Shown in pieces: positions 1-12,900 of a stretch of DNA of 64,000 bases. Positions within the stretch are counted from its first letter, which is position 1. Each line of letters starts with the position of its first letter. Made by a program: the position numbers and the translations under genes. The notes beneath the pieces were generated by a model. It ran no database searches and was not told the origin of the DNA. It was given only the letters and a program-made list of their open reading frames with translations. The DNA is from Bilabrum cf. latius (taxonomy: Eukaryota > Bigyra: Bicosoecida > Bigyra > Bicosoecida): contig OZ237754.1 in the NCBI GenBank assembly GCA_965178125.1, positions 744,001-808,000 on the forward strand. Direction: 5' to 3'.

Positions 1-3000
1 CGCCAGGGCAGCGTTCTGCAGGATCGCCTTCTCCACACGGGCCTCCCACGCAGCAGGCAGCCTGTGCTCCTCCACGAAGGCCCGCGCCAGCCGCCCCGCA
101 TCGTCCCCTGCCTCCACGCTCAGGGTCGCGGTCTTGCCGCGCGCATACTCTAGCTCGAGATCGAAGGCGACCCCGGCACCCAGCTGGCCGGTCCGGGTGG
201 TGCGGCCACCGTCGGTACGTCCTGCTGCCGCTCCACTCGTCACACCATCGTCGGCGGGATCCTGTACGAGGTGCTTGCGTGCCGCCTGCGCGACCTTGCC
301 TGCAAGGGCTTGCTCCATGGCCCGCAGCTGGGCCTCGGACATGGCTGATGCTCCGCGGCTCGCCGCCCCTTTGGCCAGTTTGTGTTCCCTGACGAACGCC
401 AGGCAGACCTCGTCCACGTCCTGCCCCTCTTTGACCACGAGTCTCTCCGTGCGACCCCTCGACACCTCCAGGTCGAGCTTGAGCACGGTGCGGGGAGGGG
501 CTGGGGCCGGGGCACCTCCCGAAGTGGGCGAGTCTTGCAGCAACCTGGGGCCCTCTTCACCCACAATGGACCCTCGACGACCGCGGGGCCGCGGCTGCTG
601 CTCATCGCCCGCGCCGCTGCTGCCATCACCAGCACCGGACCGTGCCTGCCTCTCGTTGAGGGCAGAGGCCGCCACGCTCTGTCTCGCCAGCTGCATGGCA
701 ACCACTACCTCAGAGGCCTGCGCGGGGTCCAGCCCGTGCCTCACGCAGAAATCTCGCGCCAGCATCAGGTCTCTTGCGTCGTCGTCTCCCCTCATCACCT
801 CCACAGGGGCTCGCTTGCCCTCTGCGTACTCAAGCTCAAGCTTCACCAGCAGCTCGTCCGAAGCACTCGAAGCATCGTCATCGTCATCGTCATCGTGCCC
901 ATCGGCATCGCCCCCCTCACCCACCTTCCCTGAGGCTCTCCCCACCAGAGCACCGACCCCATCGCCGGCCCCCGCCCCATCCTCGCCCTCGTCACCCACA
1001 ATCTCTCTCACCAGCGCCTCCCCGCCAGCCCGCGTGAGGCTAGCGCGGTACCTCCTGGACCGCATCCCCGCCCCCCGAATTGCCCTTAAGGTGCCATCCA
1101 CCCCGGCTTGCTGCTCACGGGCCTCTGCACGGTCGGCGTCAGTGGCTGGCCGGATCCCTCGCACGCTGACCGGGCTACGCGGGGGCCCGGGGCTGCCTCC
1201 AGCTGCCTGGCCCGCGGCGCCACCCTTCCTTTGTTCCCTGGCTCCAAGGTCCACTGCGGTAGACCGCGCACTCCAGGCGTTGCGGGCCGCTTTGTCCACC
1301 GCCCTCGCCACTCTGGCCACGTCGATCGCTGGCAGCCCATGACGCCTGGCAAACGAGGCAGCCAGCCTGACAGCCCACGCGCTCGAGGACCGGCCCGGCT
1401 CGGCATACCCCCTGCCCGCGTCGATCTTCCTCATCTCCGGCTCTGCAACCGCGAGCGGCACGCTGAGCGTGGCGGTGGACCCGCCCGGGAGCTTGAGTTC
1501 GATGGCGCACAGGCTAGGCCCCCCTGTACGCAGGCCGGCGTCGATCTCCGCCGCCGTGACCTCCACGGCTGCATCGGCGGCAGACACTGACCCGGCGGCC
1601 CGCCTCTGTGCCGGTTGCGGGGCCTGCGTCTGCTGCGGGTCTTGGTCCCTGACCGCTTGTTCCATGGCTTTCGCTGCGTCTGCTGCTGTGCCTGTGACGA
1701 TCGAGGTCCGCACCCTCCTGGCCCTGCCTCTTGATTTCTTGTTCTACTTGTTCTTCTTCTCCACCCCGCCCCTGGCCTCCCCGCTGCTGCTGCTTTCTTC
1801 TCCAGTTCCCTGGCCCGGCCCGTCGGCCCCACCGAACATGTCGTGCGCCTGCTGCACGAGCACCTGCACTTTAGGCGCCAGCTCATCGGACAGCCCCATG
1901 GATCGCACAAAGTCAAGCGCGGCCTCTTCGGGTGTCACGTCCGACTCGACCCGCAGCATCTCGATCCTGCCCTACTCCACCTCGATCTCGAGCACGGCCA
2001 GAGTCCGGCCCTCTGGCTCAACCTCGCCCTCACCTGCACCTCGCTCACCGCCATCATGGTCAGCACCATCCGGACCAAGGCCACCGGTGTCAATGGCAGG
2101 CACCTCGAACGGCAGCGGCTCCTGCGCTGCAGATGACGAGTGCTCCCCTGGCTTGCGGTCGGCGATGGTCTCCTGCTCTGCCGCCAGGGCCTCCTCCACC
2201 TCGTGGGGCGCTATGAGCTGGCCCCGGTGCGAGCTGGAGGCGGTCTTGCCCTTATCCTGCCCCCCTGGCCTTCGTAGCAGGCTCACTCGGCGAGTGCGTC
2301 GGTCTGGGCCGCCCCCAGCTGCACCTACCACTCCCAGCGGGCCGCTGTCGCCAGAGCCAGCACCAGCGACATCGCCAGACCGCCCTCGCTCCTGCTCTGC
2401 GGCTCGCATGCCCACCAAGGCCCCCTCTCTGGCCCTGTGCAGGGACATGGCAACCGCCGCAATCAGGTGCTCGGGCAGCTGCCGGCGGTTGGCAAAGGCA
2501 AGAGCCAGCGCATTGACGTCATCATGTTCCCTAACGTCCACCACACCGATCTGCCCCTGGGCGTACTCGATTTCCACCGATGCAACCACGGGCCCAGCCG
2601 GGGCCACCTGCCTCTGCCTCCCGGCGCCCTCTGTATTGCCATCCCCGACGGGGCGACTGCCCTATGGGTTGGCCTGCCTCTTCGCCTCCAGCCAGCCCGG
2701 CGCATGCACGTCAAGGGACCTCTTCTTCTAAAGCATAGAGGCCTCGTATCCCTGCTGGAAGGCGTCGCCGGGCATTTCCCCTGGTGCGCTGCCCTGCTGC
2801 TGCTGCCGCCGCCTCGCGACCTCGTCCCGCTGCTGGGCTGCTCTGCCTCTCGCCTTCTCGATCGCGCGGGCAATCTTCGCCACTGCCATGGGGCGCAGGC
2901 CCAGGTGCTGGGCAAACTCAGCGGCAAGGAGAGTGGCATCCGCGGTGCCCGGACAGGCCAGTTCCTCCTCCCAGCCCTCGTCTATCTCCAGCTCGATCAC

Positions 3001-6000
3001 AACATCAGGAGGGGGCAAGGGGAGCGGCGAAGCGCCGCCGCTACTTCTTCCAGGTCGCCTCGCGATGCTGACTCGCCGTCTTCGGTCGCGCGAGGCACCT
3101 GTTTCCCTCGGGTTTGCCTAGCCGTGCCTCGCCAAGCCGTCTCTGATCATGCCCGCCACGATGCCACGCTGCTCAGGCTTCACCCCATGCTCCCTGCAGA
3201 AGTCTGCGGCGAGCAGGTCGGGATCATCCGATCGCCGCACGTGCAGGTCCGCCTCCTCCCCCGCCCTGTGCTCCACTACGAGGGTAAATACCACGCTGTT
3301 GCTCCTGCTGCCCCTGCGCTGTTGCTCGCCTTCCCAAGCCCGCCTGCCCTTGTCCAGCTGCTCCGGACTCATCATCGAGGCGTGGGCACCGGAGCGATCC
3401 AGGGACATTGTTCCCTCGGTTTCGTCTTCCATAGATACCTCTGCCACCGTGGATGGTAGGATCACTTCTGCAGTGGCTCTGGGCGGGGTTCTGGGGCGTT
3501 GGGGCGACTCGATAGCGGGGCCTGGCACAGGTGCAGAGTCAGGCGCACCTCTGCCTTGGGCGGCACCTCTGCCATTCCCCTGCAGATCTGGCTGCTCCTC
3601 AACGGATCCAGAGCTGAGAGCTAGCTTGCCCCAGTCCACCAGCGCCTGGATCTCCGCGGGCGTCTGCCTGCCGTCCTGCTGTGCCTTTTCCTGATGCTGC
3701 CTGATCATGCCCGCCACGCGCTGCCTTTGCGGCCCCGTGAGCTTTGACGGGTCCAGTTTCCGCAACCTTCGGAGAAGCTCCAGGGCTGCTTCCAGAGCCG
3801 GCCTGCGGATGCCCAGTCGCTTGGCGGCCCGGCTAGCCTCTGTGGTGCCAGATGGGCTTGGTTCGCTGGTCGGAGGCACCTGCTTGTCTGTCGAGCCTGA
3901 GCGAGGTTGGACCGGCTCGACTGTATTTCCCGCTGCATCTCTGGATGTCGGCTGTATCTGAGTGGACGATCCATCGGGGTGAGGCCGCCTGCGAGGAGAA
4001 GCTCCAGCAGTGCGGGGCCTCTCATCGGCGGAGGGGCCTGCTTGATGGCTCGGAGAGGCCCTCGACCCAACGCCTCTGGCACCGGCGTGTGCATCTGTGT
4101 CCTGCCCGGGTCCAGCCTCTGTCCTCGCAGCGTCTGGCTCGGTGCCCAGCATTGGCTCCAAAGCGCCTCCCAGGTCCCTCTGAGGGGCCGTGGAGGGCCG
4201 GCCCCGGTCTTGTTGTCCCATCCCCGGCATCAGCTGTTCCTGGCTTGGGCTAGGGCCCACTTCGGGGCCATCTTCTGCGTCAATAGGCACGCGGCCCCGA
4301 GGCACAGGGACTGCTTGATCTGCAGCCGCGCCAGGCCCAGCAGTAGCACGACTGGACCTGTCCGAGCGGGCGACCTCGTTCGAAACGGATGCTTCACCGC
4401 TGTCCGAGTGGGCTTCGTCCTCGCCCTCGCTTACCCTTTCTAGCATGGAGTGGGCCTCGTTGACCACTGGCAGCTTTGCCGAGGCTGCGCTGGCACCGCG
4501 GCTCGCCATGTCTGTGGCTTCGCTGCCGGTATAGCTGCTGCCGGTATAGCTGCTGCCGGTTTGACTGCTCCCCGCAGCGGTGCTGCCAGTGTACCCGGAG
4601 CCGGTGCTTGAGGTACCCGTGCTGCCATTGCTTCCTGTGCTGCCAGTGCTTCCTGTGCTCGCGCTACCCTCGCTTTGAGCATCCGAATGGGCTGATGCGG
4701 ACTCGGGTTCGGGGGCGCTGCCGTCGGGGGGCGGGGCACGTTCCGCCGGCTGCCTGGCAGTAGCTTGAACTTTGCTGACCGGGTCTCTCGCAGCTGCGTT
4801 CGACACATTCTTGTCGCTGGCTGTGTCATTGACGCCGTCTTGCTCCTTGCTGTGGGAGGTACCGGGCACCGTCTGCACATCGGCAGGGGCCTTGTCATGC
4901 GTGGCCTGTTCACCGATGGCGTAGCTGCGGTCCGGCTCCCGAGGGGCAGCCTAATTGTGATTGCCTCTGGCAGCCGTTTCCTCTGCTGACTGCGCAGTAT
5001 CGTTACCTCGATCGCTGATGTCTTCACCGTGCTGATCGTGGTGCCCAAGCGCCGACACTGCATCCACCTCGGGACTGCTGCCCCTGGGAGCCGCCGCTGA
5101 CCGCTGCTATTCATCTCGACCTCCCGTGGGAAGGTGTTCCGCAGGTGCGTGCTCATTGTGATCGCCTCTGGATTGACCAGACAGCGCCTGGGCTGCCACA
5201 CGAGACCTGACCTGGCCCGTGCTCGGCTCATTCGGCTGTTGCAGCACCTTTGGAGCAGCGCCGTCCTTGCGAGCATCCTCTTTGCCTTCCTGATCCTCGT
5301 GCTGGACATGCCCGCCCTCCCTTCTTCCCTTTTCTGCGTCCTATTTGTCCTGCTGATCGTCGTCAGGACCAAACGAATACAGTCCGCCCACCACACCAGC
5401 CGGCGTGCCAGGTCCATGCGGGTCATCACCATCCGACCGCTTTGACTCCTCCTGCGGCCCGCCGTGCGCTGCGCTGGCAGTGGCACCGGTGCTGCTGCCT
5501 AGTCGAGGTCCGCCCTCGCCATCTAGATCCACGCTCGGCTCCATCACACTGCCTGCACCACCCTGCAGTGCAGCTGCCAGCACGGCTGCATCAGCATCCT
5601 CGTCGTCCCCACCTGTGCCGCTCTTACCATCCATGCTCGCCGAGGACCGCCTTGACCTTTGCCCCTACCTGCCTCCGTATAGATCGTGTGAAGCTCTTTG
5701 CAAATCATGCTCATGTCCTCTTCCTTCCTCCAGTGCCGCCTCCTGTGCTTTCCTCCTGCTCTCCTCCCCGAGTATGTCAGGGTGCAGCTGCTCCAGCGCC
5801 TGCATGAGGTGAGACACGCTGTCGATGCCTTCCAGCTGGCTATCCGTGGGACCAACGTCCTCGGGTGGACCACCGCTGGCTCCACTGGCGTCGATGGCTC
5901 GATCCACAGAGGACCTGCGCTTGTTCGTGCTCGCCCTCCGCTGGCCGTGCATAGACCCTCTGGTGGAGCCCTTCCTGGTCCCACCCCTGCCCCTGCCCCT

Positions 6001-7146
6001 GCCCCTGCCCCTGTCCCTGTCCCTGTCCTTGCCTGCCCCCTTGGCGGATACCCGGCGGGGAGACCTCTTGAGAGCCCCCTGTGAGACCCTGCGGACCCCG
6101 CCGCCCTTCTTGCGCGGCGCCGGTTCCGCAAGATAGGAGGGGCCCCCGGCCAAGTAAGGAGACATGGCCGCAGCTGCCAGTGACCTCCTCTGCCCCCCCG
6201 CCTGGGGGCCTGTCCCGCTGCCTCGCTTGTCGCCGCTGGCTCTGACCATCCTGGTATCTCCTCGTGGGTCGACTTGTGGGAGCGTGGGACCGCTTCCCAC
6301 CGCACCCAAATCATGTCTGGACGCAGGTACACTACTAGCAGCACCGCCAGCAGAACCTGGGGGCAGCAGGGGCTGCCCCGCCGCATCCACGGGAACGGTA
6401 GCACGCTGGTGAGAAGCCACGGTGGGGGTCATGTAACCCCTGGTCATCGATGCTCCTGGCGAGCCCCAGGCTTCCGGCGCCTCGCCATCGAGCGGAACCT
6501 GGCTGTCGCCGGTGTCCGGTTGGAGAGCTCCGTCCTTGGCTCCAGGTGTGCGTAGGAGGCGCCTGCGCGGCCCCACGGTGGGACGCATGGTGGCAGAGAG
6601 CGGCTTGCCGCTGGGTTCCTCGCTTGGTGGTGCTGGCCCGCCGGTGCCTCCACCTCGGGGTCCTTGGGATGCGGTTGCACCCAGCGCCCGTGATCTGGCC
6701 TGTGCCGTTTTGGACAAGCGATCGTCCCCGCGTGGTTTCCCGTCGCCACCCAGCAATGCATCATCTTCAACTTGCTCTAGATTACCGTCAGCTGCGACTC
6801 GTACCGTGACCGGCTCCATGTTTCCATTCTCGTGCATGACGTAAACCACCTTTAGCTCAGATCCGTCCGTCTTCGATTCGCGGCCCGCTGCTGACGACCT
6901 GCGAGCGCTAGACGCACGCTGCGAACCGAACGGACCTTGATCGTTACGAAAATGCGTAGGTCTATTGCGGTGAGCATCGGCATCGTTGGATTCCATCGCA
7001 TCTGCCAAAAGCCTTGCTTGCTCGCGGTGCTTGCGAGCGCTTGCAATAAGTCGACGCTGCTCGCGCCGCCGCTCTTGCTGCCTGTGCTCCTTCAACACTG
7101 GCTACAGTGGCATAGTGCCTCGCCCAGACGCCCGCATGGATGACAT
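1..7146 (-). CDS. Giant tandem-module protein, 3' end outside window
   Basis: Open frame of about 2,382 codons with no TAA or TGA, provided about ten TAG codons (e.g. 1744, 1972, 2662, 2728, 3118, 4951, 5107, 5341, 5665, 7102) are sense. The N-terminal two thirds is charged low-complexity sequence, including a Ser/Gly/Thr tract near 4500-4670 and an Arg/Asp/Gly tract at 5984-6030. The C-terminal part repeats a module of about 45 residues at least eight times (nt about 3295, 3000, 2590, 1975, 1505, 845, 480 and 160, reading leftwards). Each copy has a beta-like strand (pattern hxLEhEYxxGK) followed by a helix ending in F-x-x-x-H-x-L, then a second helix. I do not recognise the family; the shape suggests a small beta-strand plus helix repeat used for binding. 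ATGs lie at 7146, 7137 and 7113 after a TAA at 7225-7227; I chose the first. Confidence 0.75.
5984..6030. repeat. CCCCTG/TCCCTG hexamer repeat
   Basis: Tandem hexamers that encode alternating Arg-Asp and Arg-Gly on the minus strand in the tandem-module gene. Confidence 0.9.
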
Positions 7147-7595
7147 TACGACGAGGTAACTCCCGCAGACACACGGAAGGTGCAACTAGCGGGCAGTGGG
7201 ACCCTGTCTAGCAAGACTGTGCCCTTACTAAGCCGTGACCAGCTCTATCTGAATATTATAAATCAGTTTCTATTGATGACCGACTCTGGAAACCGTAAAC
7301 GGAGACAGTGTAGAGGAATTGTGTATCTATCCGATGAGTGCAGAAACTGGTCGCAAGCAGCGGTCGCGAGCAGGACTGCAAAACTGAACGTATCCATGGC
7401 TTCTCTGCTTACCTCAATTGAATACCAAACCAAACAAGACGTGCTAGCGCAAGGCTTCCGCACTGCGACCAAGCGGCTGCGAGAAGGCTGCCTTGGGTGA
7501 TGCTTTCTCCATCCCCGGCAGGCAGCCAAGCGCGCCGACACCGCACTGCAAAGACGCAAGGCGCCCCACAATCCCCGTCTTCCGTGCCCAATCGC
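7147..7595. other. Intergenic, tandem minus-strand genes
   Basis: 449 bp between the 3' end of the PP2C gene and the start of the giant tandem-module gene. It is less GC-rich than the coding sequence around it and shows no convincing coding frame. It should hold the promoter of the downstream minus-strand gene, but I see no clear element. Confidence 0.4.
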
Positions 7596-8772
7596 TCACT
7601 TGCCACCGCCGCCGGCACCGCTTCCCGCCGCCGACTTGTCCGCGACTTCCTTTCTGATCTCCTTCCCGATCCTGGACACCTCCTTGCCCTCCTTGAGCTC
7701 CACGATGATGACGCTCATGTTGTCCCTCGACCCCAGGCCCAGGCACGTGTCGATCAGCTGCTCGCAGATGGACCCCAGGTCCACCGGGTCGTCCTCCTTC
7801 TTGCCCCCCTCCCCGCCCCCTGTTCCCTGGACCACCTTGTCCATCACAAAGGCAGCCACGTCCTCGTTGCTCATGACATCCCAGATCCCGTCGCAGGCCA
7901 GCACCACGAACTGGTCCCGAGAGACGTCCCTCTTGCGGTGCAAGATCTCGGGCAGCACGGTCACCATCTGCTGCCTGGGTCCCAGGGTCTGCGCCGTCTT
8001 GTACGAGAAATCGCCAAAGGCGCGGCTCACAGCCAGGTCTCCGTTCACGCGGCCCATGGCCACCGACCCGCCCGCGTCCAGGATGCGAGACTTCTCCGAC
8101 TCGTTCGTCGGCTTGTGGTCGAACGACAGGGGCACGGCCGCGTCTCCGCTGATGAGGATCGAGCGGGAATCGCCGCTGCGGTGTGACGAGTGGGCGAGAG
8201 GCAGGGTCAGTGTGGTTTGAGGCGCAGTCTACGGCGCTGTTGCCGGCGCAAACACGGGCGAGCAATAAGGGCAACTGCGGATGCATGCTTTCATGCCGCC
8301 ATATTCCTCACGTGTTGGCACAGATGATTTCATCGGTTGTGAGCAAGACAACCACGCCGGTGGAGCCGCTCATATCCTGCCCCGTCTCGAGCTCGGGGAT
8401 GCGGCGGAGATCGTCGTCTACCTGCAAGAAACTCTCGATCAGGGCGGTTTCAGCCGCCTTGGAATCTCCCTTCGCGGCCTCGGGCCAGCTCTTGTGCGCT
8501 CGCAGCGCGGGAATGAGCCGCTTGGCGACCTCGTTCGAAACCAGCTTTCCGCCATGTCCGTCGAATACTCCGTATAACTGTAACGCAGAATCGTCTGCTT
8601 TTGCTTTTGCACTAGAATCCTGGGGTGGCATGGGCAGTGCAAGCAAATGGGCGTCCTCCTGGCTCACGCGCCAGCCCTGCATGGAACTTAGGGCGGCGCG
8701 CGCATCGAGGGTATCGCACTCCTCCCTGTCAGTCTCCTTTTCCGTCCGCGGCTTGTCGAGAAATGATCCCAT
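7596..8772 (-). CDS. PP2C-family protein phosphatase (PPM type)
   Basis: Mn/Mg-dependent Ser/Thr phosphatase, 346 residues, exons complement(7596..8175, 8312..8772). The N-terminus MGSFLDKPRTEKET has Gly-2 in a myristoylation context, as in many protist and plant PP2Cs, so it is probably membrane-tethered. Core motifs are in order: QGWRVSQEDAH, the metal-binding DGHGG at about residue 71, NTGDSRS across the splice junction, GRVNGDLAVSRAFGD, FVVLACDGIWDVMSNEDV and SRDNMSVI. The 136-nt intron (8176-8311; donor GTGAGG, acceptor CCGCAG) splits a Thr codon and restores N-T-G-D exactly. The gene has no TAG codons and ends in TGA. Its length and content match the family, without the insertions seen in its neighbours. 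A copy of the dispersed GTGTGACGAGTG word lies in the intron next to the 3' splice site. Confidence 0.93.
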
Positions 8773-9985
8773 GACCTGTGGGTGGTGGACGGAAAGTGGC
8801 GGGCGGGCAGTATCATGGAGCAGTTGATTAACCGAAACTATCCAGTTGTGCCGCGATGAAGCACGACGTATTTGGCATGTGGCTGCATATTCCCGCTGCC
8901 AGGGCCCACATTCGGGCACATAAGCTCCAATTACAACACATCGTTCGCTTGTATTGCCGCTGAAGCCCAGGCAGGGCAGCTTCTGAACACCCGGAACCCT
9001 GTTGCGCCCCGCCGAGCTATCCAGCAACCGAGGCGCACTTATCCCGCAAGCAGTGCAGCAACTCCAAACAATCCGCCAAAAATGAGCTGATCAAAAGCTT
9101 CGTCCACTATGAACATCTTCTGGCGTCTAGATCGTGGAAGATCGTTGCTTTGATTCGTTCGGGAGTGACGGCGAGGCACCCTTTGCGCCTCATCCGTCGG
9201 GATAATCACGTGAGTTTGCCTCAGAATCAAAAGGAAACTCATCGATAGTGGGTTTGCGAATTTCAAATCTGCAATCAAAGCATTAGCTCACCTCTCCAAG
9301 GCTATGTTTCTGCTCGACGCTTGAGGCTGGGACCGGTTTAGGTGATCAAATTATAACGCTACAAAGACATTTTCGGCACCAGCACGTCAAGGACTCCCCA
9401 AGTGAATGGGCGGCGGTGTGTCCATGTCTTGACTGACACTAGTTCTACTGAGCTAGTTGCGGAGATGACTCAAATTCAGTGAGGCGCTACAGCGGTACCA
9501 GACCCGTGATCATAGTGCCGCGGGCGAAGACCACAGCCGCCTCACTCCACCAGGATCAGTTGCAGCCGAGCGCGGGTTACAATGAGACAGCAGACTCGGA
9601 CTATGATTGAGCCCATAGCTATGTGTGTGCTCTCTGTGACACCAGTCGAATGTGACGACTCTGTTCGGCAAGCAATCCTGCGTCAAGCTGCCAGCCCACG
9701 TTCGGTGGACGGGCTCTTCGCGACACTTGCTTCCTGTTATCAATGGCACCCACAAAGTTTGTTGGCCCGGTCATCGCTGAGCCACAGGGATGTAGCTTCT
9801 ATAAGTATTGCATGGGGCCAGCTGATAAGGGCCCAGTGTGCTCGCAGATGCACGCCGGGTCCCGCCTCGTGCCCGCCGCCGGGGGCTTGCAGTAGCGTGC
9901 AGCTATGCCTGGCAAGACGTAACTTTCGTGTTGCGACACTCACAAAAGCGTGCGCTCTCAATTAAAGCAACGAAGTTCTGTAATT
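8773..9985. other. Divergent intergenic region
   Basis: 1.2 kb between the starts of the PP2C gene (-) and the 3,860-residue gene (+). It has lower GC and only short scattered frames. A minus-strand frame at 9039-9278 ends in a short hydrophobic segment and might be a terminal exon, but nothing supports it further. It presumably contains both promoters; I cannot identify elements. Confidence 0.4.
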
Positions 9986-12900
9986 ATGTCTAAGTCTATT
10001 CCACCAAAGCTTGCAGCGCAGCGGGAGGACCCCACGAGCAGTGCAGGGCTTGAAACTGTTGTGGTCGAAGATCTTGACGGAAGCTGGTCGCGGCTTGAGA
10101 AGCCGCTGCACAAGTTCACGCCCATAAAGTTTGGCATCGATGCCCCAGCTGCTCTCGTTGACGCCTGGAATGGTTCTGCCTCTGGGCATTCCAAGAAGCC
10201 AACGTTTGGGCAGGTCGGCGTAATTCCTGACGCACCTGCGAGTTCCAGCGAGGCTTTGTCAATGGGGTGGTACGAATCCGGGGCCGTCATTACTTCGGAG
10301 CGGCGAAGAAGAATAAGGAACGCCGCTCGAGAGAGGCGCCGTCTCGCTTCTCTAAGCTCTGGGGATCGCCAGCGACCTGGCTCGGGGCCTGCCTTGGCCC
10401 CTTAGGGCGTGGCTGGCCCCCTTGGAGCCGGTCAAGCCGCCGTTCTGCTGTCGTCTGCTGCTGCTGCAGCTGGCTTTGATTTCCCGGAGGAGCCAGTTGC
10501 CCTGCGGTCCCGGCGTGCTGGCGATGGCACGTCCCCGGGCGCGAGCCACGAGGCATCTGCCCCCGCCGGTCCGAGCACCGTGACGGGCGCAGTGTGGCAG
10601 CGCCTGCAGCCTCAAGACGCGAGCTGGGCTCGGGACCATGAGCGATCCACGGCCCTGGCCGCAGCAGCCGCTGCCCAGGCCCTGGCCAGCCAGGGCGCGG
10701 GTAGGCCATTCGAGCGAAGCGCAGGGGAGAGCCTGGGCAGCGTCTGGAGGGCTGCCACGGGCGGGTCAGGGAACAACGGGGGCGGCGTGACCGGCAGCAC
10801 GGGCGCTGGTAGCGCGGGTCACCAGTCGAGCAGCATAGGCATAGGCGGGGGTTAGCAGCAGCAGCCGGACTCGAGGGCACTGGCGGCCGCTGCCCACCAG
10901 CGGGACATCCAGCGGCACCTGTACTCAGCCGGCGTGGAGAACCTCAAGATGCTGGCCTTGCCTCCCTTGCAGCTGCAGTTCGTGGTGCAGGGGCAGGGGC
11001 AGCTGGAGCAGGGACTCAGAGTAGCGATCTAGAAGGCGAGGGCGTGTGTCGGGGGCAGTGGGCGAGGCCGACGGGAGGCACGGGGGGGGCGGGGAGCAGT
11101 GACCCAGGCAACAACAGGCCAGGGTGAGGCAGGGGCAGGCATCGGGCGAGTGGCTAGTCGCGGCGGTCATCATCCTGGCGGGACTGCCACAGTGACCCAG
11201 GCTGCGATCAGTGGCAGTGACAAGTCCTCCTTGCAGGCAGGCGCATTGACCTCTACAGCGGGTTAGGAGGAGGAGGAGGGCGAGGATGAACACAAATGCG
11301 GTGGAAGTAGAAGCCAAGAGCGGGATAAGGGAGACAACGGTGACGACGGCCAAGTAGAAGAAGAAGAAGAAGAAGAAGAAGATGGCGAGAATCCCTCGCC
11401 GGTCCTGCAGCCCGGTGCCAGGGCCCTGTGGATGGGTGATGCCATGCACCTGGCATGTCTCGCCCCCCCTGACGGCGCCTCCTACGCTATGGTACAGAGA
11501 ACAAGGCTGCGGCGGTGGCTCACAGAATGCAGGAAGCGCATGCACCCGCACGCAGTCGTGTACTTGCCCCAGCCCGCCCCCACCCGCCGCACCAGCGGCA
11601 GCACCGCATCCACCGGTGGAGAGGGTCCACGGGGGCACGTGCGGAAGAGCTCAGCCTCGTCCTCGGGCACAGCTGAGGAACACCAGCAGCAGCCCGCGTC
11701 GCCGCGCGCCGCACTCGAGAAGCAGCAGCACAAGGCGAGGCTGAGGGCCACAGCGGAGGCGTTCCGAAGGGCCGTGGAGGGGTACCACGCTATAGCGCAG
11801 GACGTGGGGAGGGCCGAGCAGGGCGACTACAGGAGGGTCCTAAGGAGACCATGCTTGCTGCTGGCGGCCGGGCCCGGGGGCCTGCAGGAGCGGCTGATGG
11901 GCGCTCTGGAGGGCGGTGGCGGACAGGCTGGGATGCACGGGCGGTCTGCCACTGGAGCTGACGTGCTTGGTGGCCCTGGGCTGGGTGCGCAACCCATGGG
12001 GGGCGCGGCAGACGGGGGCAATTCCGCTGCCGCGCCCCACGTACGATCGGCAAGCCAGCCGCGGCTGACGGACGATCGCGGTCGGGAGGGGCGGCAGGGC
12101 CTCGCCTAGTCGTCGCAGGCGCAGGTCCCCGGTTTCGTGACGCTGCCCAGCGTGGACGAGTCCAGGCTCGAGAGATCGGACGAGGCAGGCGTGCGGCTGA
12201 GCGGGCTGCTAGGGGTGGACAAAGAGGTGGCCACTGTTCCCTAGGCTGTGCCGGGGGCGCGCTGGTCCAGCCACGGGGACGGTCCCCTGCTGCTCGCCGC
12301 CCTCTCTGACAGGGGGGTGGTGGAGCTGCCCGGGTGGGGAGGGGGCTTCGTGGTGCTGCCCGGCGCGGGGGGTGGTCTGGGGGTTGCGTCGTCCGGTGTG
12401 ACGAGTGAGGGGGACCCGGAGTCGGTGCTTGAGCATGTCGTGAGGGCCCAGATGGAGAAGAGTGCCGGGCGATCCCTGCCCCCAACAAAAGGGGGGGATT
12501 CCCCCGGCGTTGCAGGGGCGGATGGGAAGCGCAGCCCGGCGCCGCTGACCGTGGCAGTGGCTCTGCAGGCTAGCAGCACCCGCAGCGCCGCCAATGCAAG
12601 CAGCAGCTCTGGCAGCCTGCAGTCTCTGAGGAAGGCGTTCCGCTTCGGCGGAGACAAGACCCCCAGCGGAACCGACCTAGGAAAGTTCGCCGACGGGTTC
12701 CCCAGCGGCGGGGTGCTCCTCTTGGCCGACGTGAGTGCGGTGGCATTCCCGGGCCCTGGGACCTTCCTCGGCGGCGCCCTGGCTCGGCAGATGCAGCGGG
12801 CCGCAGAGGCGTTCTCCCTCCGCAGGCACCGGCCCAGCGCATGCGTAGAGGTACCCGCCGTGTCCTGGTCCAGCCCCACCCGAGTGCACTACGCGATGTG

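Noticed and set aside
134-1342. Long plus-strand frames opposite the tandem-module gene, and similar frames opposite other GC-rich genes
   Set aside because: They are antisense or frame-shifted shadows with Ser/Pro/Arg-rich composition and no recognisable domain.
7444-8286. 280-codon minus-strand frame overlapping PP2C
   Set aside because: Alternate-frame shadow of the PP2C exons; the PP2C frame holds all catalytic motifs.
9039-9278. Small membrane protein or terminal exon with a hydrophobic C-terminus
   Set aside because: No convincing start, splice partner or family match; kept only as a note in the intergenic entry.
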